Below, piece by piece: positions 7,968 to 15,091 of a stretch of 21,654 nt of DNA; the first letter of the stretch is position 1; the number at the start of each line of letters is the position of its first letter. The translations under genes and the position numbers were made by a program. The notes under the pieces are model-generated. The model saw only the letters and a program-made list of their open reading frames with translations. It was not told the DNA's origin and did not search any database. Origin of the DNA: a virus; the IMG/VR virus record IMGVR_UViG_3300046330_000238, positions 1 through 21,654 of that record, one strand, 5' to 3'.

Positions 7968-8369
7968 TTATTTTTTTACTAAAGAAGATACAATATTTAC
8001 TAATTGAATTTGGGGATGATTTTCCTGAATAATTTGATATTGAATTGGATCATCTTCAAAAAATCTAATGATGTTAACTCCATTATCTAAAAGATTTCCA
8101 ATCGTTTTAGCTTTATGATTTCCTGAAAACGTTCTAGCCTCTACTGTATGATTTCCTCGTTGAGCAAGCGTCATTGGATTAAAGTAAACCTTGCACTTGA
8201 TTCCGCGTTCTTTTAAGATTGCTTTAATTTCTTCTTGTTCATCGATACATCTTCCAGTTATAATAACGTCGCTTTCTGATCTTGGTGTAATTCCTATTGA
8301 AATTACTCCATCAAAATCATATCCATAAACTTCTCCGTTTGTTTTTTTCTTTTTAAAAATATTTAACAT
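7968..8369 (-). CDS. Small HAD-superfamily phosphatase-like protein
   Basis: A 133-residue capless HAD-like protein. Motif I is GYDFDGVIS around residues 16-24 (nucleophile Asp18 and acid/base Asp20), motif II is IITGR at 36-40, a lysine-bearing HKAKTI at 85-90 serves as motif III, and FFEDDP at 103-108 is motif IV. All catalytic positions are present, so phosphatase activity is likely. Phage proteins of this kind often dephosphorylate nucleotides or nucleic-acid 3' ends, but with an inositol-phosphate synthase gene just upstream a sugar-phosphate substrate is also conceivable. It is the first gene after the terminator at 8394-8411 and overlaps nothing. Its leader is A/T-rich with no obvious ribosome binding site. 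Confidence 0.78.
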   Translation of the reverse strand: MLNIFKKKKTNGEVYGYDFDGVISIGITPRSESDVIITGRCIDEQEEIKAILKERGIKCKVYFNPMTLAQRGNHTVEARTFSGNHKAKTIGNLLDNGVNIIRFFEDDPIQYQIIQENHPQIQLVNIVSSLVKK

Positions 8370-8393
8370 TCACTGACTTTTTTGATAAAAAAA

Positions 8394-8411
8394 GAGAGCT
8401 CGTAAGCTCTC
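8394..8411 (-). terminator. Rho-independent terminator after inositol-phosphate synthase gene
   Basis: A perfect 7-bp stem (GAGAGCT at 8394-8400, AGCTCTC at 8405-8411) with a 4-base loop is flanked by an A run on the left and a T run on the right, which extend the stem and could make it work in both directions. Only minus-strand genes surround it, so it most likely ends the synthase transcript, 20 bases past that stop codon. Confidence 0.88.
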
Positions 8412-8430
8412 TTTTTCATAAGTTAATTAA

Positions 8431-9624
8431 TTAAAGAGCCTTAGTTGTAGCAACTAATTGTTTTCTAGTAGAATCTGTTAAGCGTCTTGCAGCTAATTCA
8501 GTACACTCATAAACAGCATCCGAGAACATCATCTGATCTGGTGGAGTTTTTTGTGTAAACGCTGAAGGACCTCTTAATGCTCCTACAACTCCTAATTCTC
8601 TCGCTACTTTTAAGTAACGGATTGCGTCGATTACAACTCCTGCAGAGTTTGGTGAATCTTGTACGCTTAATTGAGCATCAAAAAGAACTGGCGCTCCTCC
8701 AAATCCTTCAAGTTCTAAACGGAAGTTAGCAACTTTGTTATCTCCATAGAATGAGATATACTCAGAAGGACCTGCATGTAAAAATGAATCTTCAGTTGAG
8801 ATTCCTCTAATTTCATTTTGAGCACGGATAACGTTTTCTTTTGAAATCTTTTTAGAAGCTAAACGTGATTTATCTTCCATGTTTAAGAAATCGGTGTTAC
8901 CTCCAACATTTCTTTGGATGTGCGCTTTTACATGGTGACCTCTTTCAAAAGCCAATTCTTGCAACATTTGAGATAAAATACTTGCTCCAAATTGAGAACG
9001 CATATCATCTCCAATAATTGGAATTCCAGCATCAATGAATCTTTGCTCCCATGCAGGATCAGATGCAATAAATACAGGAATACAGTTTACGAAAGAAATT
9101 CCAGTTTCTAGGCAGATTTCAGCCCAAAATTCTGTAGTTTTTTGAGAACCTACTGGTAAATAGTTTACCAATACTTCTACCTCATGCTCTTTTAATTTAG
9201 CAATGATTTGGTCTTTCCACTCTCTTGCTTTTCTGCTAGTCCAATCTGTACGATTTTTATCAGTTGAGTTTCTTAACTTCTCATCAACTAAAAATCTGTT
9301 TGATTCTGGATAATTATCCATCAATGCAGCGTAACCATCGATTACTGGTGCTTCGTAAACTGGCGCTGTAGAAGTAATAACATCAACGATGTCGTACGCA
9401 CAGTTTGGTTTTTGTTTTAATGCAACTCCAAGAGTTTGATTAACTTTACGTTCGTCAATCTCGAATGCACATGTAAATTCAATATTTTCAGCTTTGTAAC
9501 CTCCAATATCTGATTTCATCATTCCGGTAATGTTGTTCGTATTTTCTGTGTAGAACTGAACTCCTTCAACCAATGATTTTGCACAATTTCCTGTGCCAAT
9601 AATTCCAACTTTAATTTTGTTCAT
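8431..9624 (-). CDS. ino1: myo-Inositol-1-phosphate synthase (bacterial/archaeal type)
   Basis: A 397-residue NAD-dependent enzyme that converts glucose 6-phosphate to 1D-myo-inositol 3-phosphate. The N-terminus VGIIGTGNCAKSL (6-18) is the dinucleotide-binding loop, and the family blocks VNYLPVGSQ, GDDMRSQFGA, QRNVGGNTDFLN, EGFGGAP and DAIRYLKVA are all readable, with full family length and no gap. Lysines expected in the active site lie in the DDMRSQ/NTDFLN and C-terminal regions. The start fits an A-rich leader. It follows the SGNH-like gene after about 50 bases of AT-rich DNA and is the last gene before a terminator. Some Bacteroidota make inositol lipids with this type of enzyme, so host acquisition is plausible (inference). 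It is an unusual phage metabolic gene. Confidence 0.93.
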   Translation of the reverse strand: MNKIKVGIIGTGNCAKSLVEGVQFYTENTNNITGMMKSDIGGYKAENIEFTCAFEIDERKVNQTLGVALKQKPNCAYDIVDVITSTAPVYEAPVIDGYAALMDNYPESNRFLVDEKLRNSTDKNRTDWTSRKAREWKDQIIAKLKEHEVEVLVNYLPVGSQKTTEFWAEICLETGISFVNCIPVFIASDPAWEQRFIDAGIPIIGDDMRSQFGASILSQMLQELAFERGHHVKAHIQRNVGGNTDFLNMEDKSRLASKKISKENVIRAQNEIRGISTEDSFLHAGPSEYISFYGDNKVANFRLELEGFGGAPVLFDAQLSVQDSPNSAGVVIDAIRYLKVARELGVVGALRGPSAFTQKTPPDQMMFSDAVYECTELAARRLTDSTRKQLVATTKAL

Positions 9625-9677
9625 TTTGTTAAAAATTTAATTTTATATTAATTTATACTGGGTTTATTTAAAAAGTT

Positions 9678-10727
9678 TCAAAAAAGACTATTAATAGTTT
9701 TCTTTAATGTTTTATTTTTTTCGGACGTCTCGAAATCATATTGATAAAACTCTCTAGATAAGTGAACGGAACCTGGTTTTTCCATATAGGTATCTGCAAA
9801 ATACTTTGGATCTTCCTCGTACCAATTACTTGGCCATTCTATTACATTCATATTATATATAGCCGAGAGATTTGCAACCTCTTCATTAAAGATTTGCATC
9901 AATTGAGTTCTTTCACGTTGAGAACCAATAAATGGGGTTCCTTTATAAAATCCGGTCTTTGGGATTCTGCGTTCTTCGAATTCGATCGGAAGTAATTTAA
10001 CCACTGAAATCTTTTCAATATTAAGAGATTTTAAATGTTCAAAATAATTCTTTACAAGTTTCTTAGTTGCATCTACTGGTTTTTCTTGTCGGCAAAGATG
10101 ATGTCGAATATCGATATTTCCAAAGTAGGTTATCAAATGAGTTGTTCCTTCAGGTATATAGGATGCCATTCCCTCCTTCATAACTCCAAACAATGTTTTA
10201 CCATCATTCCTACTGATGTTTCCACCTGGATGATAGACTGAAACTGAGTGTGAATCTCCTAGAACAAATGTTCCGGAAGATAATTTTAATTCAATTGTTT
10301 GGGTTTCTTTACTCTTTTTTGAAAGTTCATCTACATTAAGAGATGCCCATAACGTAGAGCATGCTTTCATTCTACTTTGTGCGAATGCTCCGACATCTGG
10401 CATTTCTCTATTTAAACAATAGATTTGTCCTTTAAAATCTAAGAATCTTTTAATTCTTTCTGCTGGCTCATCAGTTGCTCCACCGAATAGATTATAAGAC
10501 CCTTGAAATTCCATTGGAAGTGCTACTAACCAAACGTCGAAAGAATGAATATCCTCAGACTTAGTAAGTACTTCAACATCTAGACCTAAAGACTTTAATT
10601 GATTTGCTAAGAGAAAAGCCCATGCGCTTTTATGGCTAGCTTTCTTAGAACTGTACGTAGTTACTACATCATCAATTGCAATCTTCTTGCCTTGTAACGA
10701 TTCTAAAACTTCGTAAATGTTAACCAT
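9678..10727 (-). CDS. SGNH-hydrolase-like protein with Rossmann-like N-terminal region
   Basis: I place the start at the ATG at 10727 (349 residues, MVNIYEVLES), because the longer frame from 10781 would overlap the upstream gene by about 60 bases while this start overlaps it by 8 (ATGGTTAA). Residues 14-135 look like an alpha/beta domain resembling a glycosyltransferase or nucleotide-sugar binding region (KKIAIDD, then DVWLVALP). From 152 comes an SGNH/GDSL-like domain: FVLGDSHSV with the nucleophile Ser159, YFGNIDIRHH at 201-210 (block III Asn), and SVHLS at 320-324 for the block V histidine. The usual aspartate three residues before that histidine is a glycine here, so catalysis is uncertain. 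Possible roles are acyl or sugar modification; no signal peptide is seen. Confidence 0.6.
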   Translation of the reverse strand: MVNIYEVLESLQGKKIAIDDVVTTYSSKKASHKSAWAFLLANQLKSLGLDVEVLTKSEDIHSFDVWLVALPMEFQGSYNLFGGATDEPAERIKRFLDFKGQIYCLNREMPDVGAFAQSRMKACSTLWASLNVDELSKKSKETQTIELKLSSGTFVLGDSHSVSVYHPGGNISRNDGKTLFGVMKEGMASYIPEGTTHLITYFGNIDIRHHLCRQEKPVDATKKLVKNYFEHLKSLNIEKISVVKLLPIEFEERRIPKTGFYKGTPFIGSQRERTQLMQIFNEEVANLSAIYNMNVIEWPSNWYEEDPKYFADTYMEKPGSVHLSREFYQYDFETSEKNKTLKKTINSLF

Positions 10728-10995
10728 TGTTTTGTTTTTCTTCGATGTAGTTATCCAATCCTTGGATGTATGCAACTGCATCTAATAAGTTATCACGTTT
10801 GTGATTGTAAGATTCTCTTGAAAATTTAAGTGCAACTAATGCCTTAAACATGTGTTCTCCGGTAACTTCAATTCCTGTCATACCAGTAAAAATCATTGCA
10901 GCTCTGTCCATGCCTTCTGAGAAAGGACCATATTGTCTATCTGCTTCTTCTGAGCGGTTATTAACTATTCCGCTTGCTTCATCTAAAATGTTCAT
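10720..10995 (-). CDS. Small DUF6378-like phage protein
   Basis: A 91-residue helical protein. It carries the pattern RQYGPFSEGMDRAA, a middle helix around HMFKALVALKFSRES, and a C-terminal DNLLDAVAYIQGLDNYI, matching the phage family DUF6378, where YGDPFENF, a helical K.ARE segment and a D..[ID].AGY..L end recur. The function of that family is not known to me; a small helical nucleotide-metabolism partner has been considered, but no catalytic motif is evident. Its last 8 bases overlap the start of the SGNH-like gene (ATGGTTAA), indicating translational coupling. The start has an AT-rich leader after a 44-base gap. Confidence 0.65.
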   Translation of the reverse strand: MNILDEASGIVNNRSEEADRQYGPFSEGMDRAAMIFTGMTGIEVTGEHMFKALVALKFSRESYNHKRDNLLDAVAYIQGLDNYIEEKQNNG

Positions 10996-11039
10996 AAAAT
11001 AAGTTTTAAGTATTATATGTTATATATTGCTTTTGTTTT

Positions 11040-11306
11040 TTATGCACGTAAATAATTAGGATCGTCATAACTTCCAACAACTCCTGTTTCCATTTCAAAC
11101 TGACGCTTTTCATGGTCATATTCAGAATAAACATTGCAGTTTAGCCAACGACCTTCTCCAATATTGTTTAAATACTTCCAAGCCTCTTCAGCGTCCCATT
11201 TTTTACATAACTCATATTCTGCTTGAGTTAAGAGTTCAACTGAGTTAATTAATCTCATATACTCTCTATATTCTTGTTCTGCTAGGTAATTAGATTCTTC
11301 TGACAT
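11040..11306 (-). CDS. Hypothetical protein, 88 residues
   Basis: Not recognised. An acidic, helical protein with many Glu and Tyr residues (MSEESNYLAEQEYREYM at the start) and three tryptophans in its middle (WDAEEAWKYL, GRWLNC). No membrane segment, signal peptide or cysteine pair is seen. It is the first gene after the terminator at 11362-11401, probably opening the block that continues with the DUF6378-like and SGNH-like genes. The frame is clean and its spacing matches its neighbours, so I take it as real. Confidence 0.6.
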   Translation of the reverse strand: MSEESNYLAEQEYREYMRLINSVELLTQAEYELCKKWDAEEAWKYLNNIGEGRWLNCNVYSEYDHEKRQFEMETGVVGSYDDPNYLRA

Positions 11307-11361
11307 GATGTATAAGTTTTAATTTGATATGTAAATATAATCAAAACATTTGACATAAAAA

Positions 11362-11401
11362 AATCCTGGTTAAAAAAGTTATTAACAATTTTACCAGGAT
11401 T
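11362..11401 (-). terminator. Rho-independent terminator closing the candidate RNA
   Basis: A perfect 9-bp stem (AATCCTGGT at 11362-11370, ACCAGGATT at 11393-11401) has a 22-base AT-rich loop. On the minus strand it is followed by seven T residues. It ends transcription coming from the gene-free stretch at 11402-11742. Confidence 0.82.
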
Positions 11402-11742
11402 CTAATTTAATACGGGATAGTTGTTCGTGATTTTCTTCTCGGCAGAATAACCCTCTTTTACGTCTTCGGCTTTTACTTTCGCGAGCGTCTACTAAACTTC
11501 GACCCATCCTACTTGCGTCCTATTTGGGGTGGTTTGACGTTTGACCCATTTTCTAGTGTTAACCTTCACCTTGTCTAGCGCTTCATAGTTTTAGAGGGCA
11601 AACCTTTTTAAAACTCCACGTTTTTTCTAGACCTCTGTCATAGTTGTTTGTGTACTTTTTGCTGTACCTATCCTCCAGGTTCCATTCCGTTGCTAGTTAG
11701 TAATTGCTTGAGTATTGTTTGCTGTAAGGAACCTAATTTCTT
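11402..11742 (-). ncRNA. Candidate structured noncoding RNA
   Basis: This 341-base stretch has no credible reading frame on either strand and looks less AT-rich than its surroundings. Read on the minus strand, nested complementary segments are visible by eye: GGTTCC-type stem 11728-11734 with 11677-11683 (7 bp); GGATAG at 11668-11673 with CTATCC at 11415-11420 (6 bp, long range); GTAC hairpin within 11652-11667; GTCTAG at 11627-11632 with CTAGAC at 11573-11578 (6 bp), enclosing AGTTTTA 11609-11615 with TAAAACT 11587-11593 (7 bp). The pairings are mutually compatible, and an intrinsic terminator follows at once. No promoter is obvious, so it may be processed from the upstream gene's transcript. 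Stretches faintly resemble RNase P RNA (CCAAATAGG) but the core signatures are missing. Pairings were not energy-scored. Confidence 0.5.
11652..11727 (-). repeat. Imperfect 16-base repeat pair inside the candidate RNA
   Basis: On the minus strand, TTACAGCAAACAATAC (11712-11727) and GTACAGCAAAAAGTAC (11652-11667) share TACAGCAAA and a matching TAC end, 60 bases apart. The second copy can close on itself through its GTAC ends. They may be repeated binding or structural elements of the RNA, or chance. Confidence 0.35.
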
Positions 11743-12108
11743 TTATTTAATAATTATGAATGAACCTCCTCTAGAAGATGCAGATTCAGTTTTACCATCT
11801 GATAAAGTTACTTTAGATACTGCTTCTCCACCTAGTGTTTGAGCAACATCTTCTGCAACTTGAGTTAATTCAAAAAATACAATGCTACCTGCAGAATCTG
11901 CTAATATTTTATATCCATCTCCTTCAACTACATTTGGTTTTTTAACAATCTTGTTAATAGTGCTATCAACCTTTTTAGCTGTCATATTAATAATGAAAAC
12001 ATCATTACGGCTTTTATATGCCTTTGGACTTTGTCCATTTTCAATTGGTTCGAATACGTTATGATCAGATTCGTTAACGAATTGTTCAAATAATTTAATA
12101 TGTTTCAT
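11743..12108 (-). CDS. Capsid-targeting-like tagged protein, 121 residues
   Basis: Function not recognised. The N-terminus MKHIKLFEQFVNES has the [FY]-x-[EQ]-[FY]-[ILV]-x-E tag found in several proteins of this window and resembles the T4 internal-protein start (MKTYQEFIAE), so cleavage after VNE at residue 13 by a prohead protease is a reasonable guess. The remainder alternates short strands and turns (DVFIINMTAKKV, YKILADSAGSIVFFEL) and ends in a Gly/Ser-rich stretch before SFIIIK. No membrane segment. It follows the TROVE/vWA gene by 26 bases and precedes the candidate RNA. It may be a small packaged protein, or a partner of the TROVE protein. Confidence 0.65.
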   Translation of the reverse strand: MKHIKLFEQFVNESDHNVFEPIENGQSPKAYKSRNDVFIINMTAKKVDSTINKIVKKPNVVEGDGYKILADSAGSIVFFELTQVAEDVAQTLGGEAVSKVTLSDGKTESASSRGGSFIIIK

Positions 12109-12134
12109 ATTAATTTTGTTTTCTTTTATATATC

Positions 12135-13562
12135 TTAAACAATTGGAGAGTATCTCTCACTCATGATTGTTTTATCCATGATTTGCTGCGGAGATTCAAT
12201 ATCTCCTCCAAGTAAGCTTGTCATAATTGCTGGAGAGAATCCTGAAATTAATGCAGTTCCTGCTGTATCAAATGCAACTGGTACTCCACCATTTCTGGAT
12301 TGAATGTTCCAATAAACAATTTGAGGCATTTTGTAACCTGAAGACTCATACATGTCGTTAATTACTTGCTGAGCTGTTGGGTTCCATGACGCTTGATTTC
12401 TCCAACCACTAGATCTGGTTGCCGCATTAAACTCCATATCTGATAGGATTAGGATTTTATTTGGCATCTCATCTTGAGACAATTTATGCTTAGTGGCCTG
12501 ATCTAAGATCAGCTTGAAAGTTGCCTCAAGATCTGTAGACATTCCCCAATCGGAGTTTGACATCTGTGTGTAGCGATCTTTCAATGAACCACTTAATACT
12601 TGTAACTGCGGAGTACTTGAGAATGTTATAAATGCATCTTTAAAAGGACCTTCATTTCTTTCAGAAATATAAAGACCTAAAGAGATTGCAACATCCATAC
12701 ATGTTACTGATTTACTACCGCCTGCTGAGCAGGACATAGAACCTGAAACATCCACCACTGGTAAAATCATATCGTTTGCTCCTTCTAAATAATTTGGAAG
12801 GGCTTTCCATTGTTCGTTTGCTACTGTAGCATTTCCATATTCTAATGATTTTGTAACATCATAAGGATAAACTGCACCTGCATTAATTGTAGCCTCTCCT
12901 TTTACAAGGGAAGCAATATAAGCTGAATAACTTTCATATGCATTTTTACCAAATGCTTTTTGGTATCTTGCAGAAGCAACTGATGGTAATTTACCGAATT
13001 CAATAGAATCCCATTCTTTAGCACACATTTTAGTTTCAACTACATTAGTCAAATTAACTAAAGTTTTACGGTATTGTTTTGGAGATAAATCCATGAATTT
13101 ACGTAAATTTTCAGCATTTTGACCCTTACGTGGCATCCATTTTGCACATAAACCATTTTCTGCTTTAATAGCATTTTCAATTATAATTAATGCATCATTT
13201 TCTAAATAAGTTCCAAAAAGAGATAATAAGTCATCAAAACGACCATACTCTGGAATTAAGTGTAAATTTGGTTTTAGGACCAAATCATGATTTTCAGCTA
13301 AATAAACTAAAATGTCTTTAAAGACTTGACGCTCTCCGGCTCCACCGCGAACATCTCTAGCCCAAAACAAAAGTTTCATAGCACGCTTAGGATCTTCGTT
13401 AAATGCTTTTGAAAAGGTTGCGATCAAACGTTGTTTGTCTTGGCCTCTCATAGCACCAATGTTAAAGAAAAGGTCAACACAGGCATTCAACGAGGTTGAA
13501 TTAGTCGCCATTCCATTTTCTGTTACGATGTCTTCTTGTCTTAATGCGTCTACGAATTTCAT
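12135..13562 (-). CDS. TROVE-like / vWA-domain protein (DUF2828 family)
   Basis: A 475-residue protein with the two-part layout of Ro60-like proteins. Residues 16-260 form a helical-repeat region opening with TENGMATNSTSLNACVDL and KLLFWARDVRGGAGER at 63-78, typical of DUF2828. Residues 264-430 form a von Willebrand A domain with a complete MIDAS metal site: DVSGSMS at 271-277, the MSTDLEATF threonine (Thr343) and LSDMEF with Asp375. Ro60/TROVE proteins bind structured noncoding RNAs through the helical ring; for DUF2828 members RNA binding is inferred from homology. Just 400 bases downstream lies a candidate structured RNA. A VTEN sequence near residue 13 resembles the prohead cleavage sites of neighbours, but the full tag is absent. 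Spacing suggests an operon with the 83- and 121-residue genes. Confidence 0.85.
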   Translation of the reverse strand: MKFVDALRQEDIVTENGMATNSTSLNACVDLFFNIGAMRGQDKQRLIATFSKAFNEDPKRAMKLLFWARDVRGGAGERQVFKDILVYLAENHDLVLKPNLHLIPEYGRFDDLLSLFGTYLENDALIIIENAIKAENGLCAKWMPRKGQNAENLRKFMDLSPKQYRKTLVNLTNVVETKMCAKEWDSIEFGKLPSVASARYQKAFGKNAYESYSAYIASLVKGEATINAGAVYPYDVTKSLEYGNATVANEQWKALPNYLEGANDMILPVVDVSGSMSCSAGGSKSVTCMDVAISLGLYISERNEGPFKDAFITFSSTPQLQVLSGSLKDRYTQMSNSDWGMSTDLEATFKLILDQATKHKLSQDEMPNKILILSDMEFNAATRSSGWRNQASWNPTAQQVINDMYESSGYKMPQIVYWNIQSRNGGVPVAFDTAGTALISGFSPAIMTSLLGGDIESPQQIMDKTIMSERYSPIV

Positions 13563-13595
13563 TTTGATTATTTTTAAGTTCTTAACTTATACTAA

Positions 13596-13847
13596 TTACT
13601 TTGAGTTTGTTTCAAAAAAACTTTGTTTTTTTAAATCTATTTTTAGCCAAAAAAGTCTTATTACTGATTCTAAATCCTCTTCTATAATGTCATCTTCAAG
13701 AGCCGTAATAATAATAAAGTTATCAACCATTTTTTTAGATACTTCTACTTGCTCGACATTAATACAAGAATTGATTGTTTTTTCTATTTTATTAATAGCT
13801 GATTTTGCCCAATCTTTATAATTTTCTGGTCGAAATATGTAGTTCAT
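13596..13847 (-). CDS. Hypothetical protein, 83 residues
   Basis: Not recognised. A small, charged helical protein with a DWAKSAINKIEKTINS helix and a central FIIITALEDDIIEEDLES segment, ending in a basic KIDLKKQSFF stretch. No membrane segment or metal motif is seen. It lies between a terminator and the TROVE/vWA gene, 33 bases before the latter, so it is probably the first gene of that transcript. Its short frame lowers confidence, though it is clean and in register with the operon. Confidence 0.55.
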   Translation of the reverse strand: MNYIFRPENYKDWAKSAINKIEKTINSCINVEQVEVSKKMVDNFIIITALEDDIIEEDLESVIRLFWLKIDLKKQSFFETNSK

Positions 13848-13908
13848 ATTATGATTATTTTAAAGTTGAGTATTATATAAGACTTTCTAAAAAAGTTTAT
13901 AGACACAA

Positions 13909-13934
13909 AAAGACCCTGAAAAATCAGGGTCTTT
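13909..13934 (-). terminator. Rho-independent terminator closing the core-protein block
   Basis: A perfect 11-bp stem (AAAGACCCTGA at 13909-13919, TCAGGGTCTTT at 13924-13934) with a 4-base loop, the strongest in the window. On the minus strand it runs into TTTTTG. It lies 38 bases past the stop of the DUF3008-like gene and separates the tagged-protein block from the TROVE block. Confidence 0.9.
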
Positions 13935-13971
13935 AAATCCATATTAATGGTATAATTCGATGATACTCAAA

Positions 13972-14538
13972 TTATTTACTATCTTTATTAGTATATTGTT
14001 CGAAAGTTTTGAATTTTTTACGGTTTGTCAAATAATCCTTACGTTCTTTTTTTCTTTTTAAATGTTCTTCTTCAGCATCACCAGCTCCTGATAAAACATC
14101 ACCAGATCCTGGTTGAGTTGCTGTTGGTAATAATGTAGCTCCAATACCTCCAATATTTGCTGCAGAAATACCCTCTTCAAGTTCATGAAAATTATCATTT
14201 GCTTGTTTTAAGTATTCGTACGCTGAAGTGATGTGTGCTTGAATCCATCCTGGTAAGTTCTTTTCAACTTGACCAATTTTTCCTAATAGTTCATCAGTTG
14301 CTTTTTTAATTGCTTCTATCTGACCCATTGCCATTCCAACTTCATGGTCTTCTCCTTCTTTAACGTGATCTGGAAGTCCTTTATGTTCAGTACTTGCAAA
14401 ATCCTTAAGTTGTTGAAGCGTCATAGAATCTGCAAGATCTTTTACTTCTTGGCTTGCATCCTTAGGGTCCATATCTCCTTTTTTAAGAGAGTACGCCATA
14501 CCCATTAATCTTTGTTGTGCTTTACTAGTACTTGGCAT
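13972..14538 (-). CDS. DUF3008-like phage protein with C-terminal FEQY tag
   Basis: A 188-residue protein. Residues 1-60 match the DUF3008 pattern: SKAQQRLMGMAYSLKKG, then KDLADSMTLQQLKDFAST and HKGLPDHV. Residues 90-125 contain LPGWIQAHITSAYEYLKQA, like the W-x-x-x-I-x-x-A-x-x-[YD] segment of small phage structural proteins. A Gly/Ser-rich linker (130-155) leads to a basic tail, and the protein ends KTFEQYTNKDSK, a degenerate C-terminal copy of the tag; the 624-residue protein two genes upstream ends similarly (TFEQFINKDI). Function unknown; a minor virion or prohead-core component is plausible. It starts 2 bases after its upstream neighbour ends. Confidence 0.65.
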   Translation of the reverse strand: MPSTSKAQQRLMGMAYSLKKGDMDPKDASQEVKDLADSMTLQQLKDFASTEHKGLPDHVKEGEDHEVGMAMGQIEAIKKATDELLGKIGQVEKNLPGWIQAHITSAYEYLKQANDNFHELEEGISAANIGGIGATLLPTATQPGSGDVLSGAGDAEEEHLKRKKERKDYLTNRKKFKTFEQYTNKDSK

Positions 14539-14540
14539 AA

Positions 14541-15077
14541 TTATTTTGCGTCTATTTGCATAACCTCTGAACCAGAGATTTCAACATTGTTTTCTCCAAT
14601 TTCAGCATCAAATGATCCATGAATATCTTCTCCACCTGCTAATGTAGTATTTTGCATACCTCCAAGTTTTTTAGAAAACTTACCAGCATCAGTGTCATCC
14701 ATAAATCCTACACTAATTACAAAATCTTTAGGAAGTGAAATATAAAGAGATCCTCCTGTATTATTTAAACTATTACGAGTATCTGCTTCCCATTGTTGAT
14801 TTAATCCAGAAACATGAACATAAGCAACCTGTTCCATGTCTTTAACTGCTTTTTGAACTTCATCTAAAATGATTTTAACTCCATCTGTATGGAAACCTTT
14901 CCATGCTCCATTAATTTCTTCTAAAATAGAAACAGAGTCTCCTCCAAATGCAATTTTTTCAATTTCTTTTTTAAACGATTGCATAACCTTTCCAATGATT
15001 CCTTTAGCAGCGTATGGACCAGATAATCTATATGCTTTTTCTGTTAGGAATTCTTCGTATAATTTGATACGTTTCAT
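14541..15077 (-). CDS. Capsid-targeting-like tagged protein, 178 residues
   Basis: I place the start at the ATG at 15077, because the protein then opens with the tag MKRIKLYEEFLTEKAY and leaves a 14-base gap, whereas the ATG at 15098 would overlap the upstream gene and put seven residues before the tag. After the tag (cleavage predicted after LTE at residue 13) the protein is a mixed alpha/beta domain of unknown function. Its C-terminal third reads SLYISLPKDFVISVGFMDD, a strand-rich segment, then an acidic tail ending SGSEVMQIDAK. There is no recognisable enzyme motif. Position beside other tagged proteins suggests a small internal or prohead-core protein. Confidence 0.7.
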   Translation of the reverse strand: MKRIKLYEEFLTEKAYRLSGPYAAKGIIGKVMQSFKKEIEKIAFGGDSVSILEEINGAWKGFHTDGVKIILDEVQKAVKDMEQVAYVHVSGLNQQWEADTRNSLNNTGGSLYISLPKDFVISVGFMDDTDAGKFSKKLGGMQNTTLAGGEDIHGSFDAEIGENNVEISGSEVMQIDAK

Positions 15078-15091
15078 AGTTTTTTTATTTT

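Noticed and set aside
11402-11742. RNase P RNA identity
   Set aside because: CCAAATAGG, GTAGG and a GGATAG/CTATCC long-range pairing are suggestive, but the conserved GAGGAAAGTCC and ACAGAACCCGG core strands are not present.
11402-11742. tmRNA or tRNA gene in the gene-free stretch
   Set aside because: No CCA-type acceptor end, no GTTCGAATC-type T arm and no peptide tag frame found.
13435-13821. Plus-strand frame of 128 codons
   Set aside because: It runs opposite the start of the TROVE/vWA gene and the 83-residue gene, which fit the operon; its translation resembles no protein.
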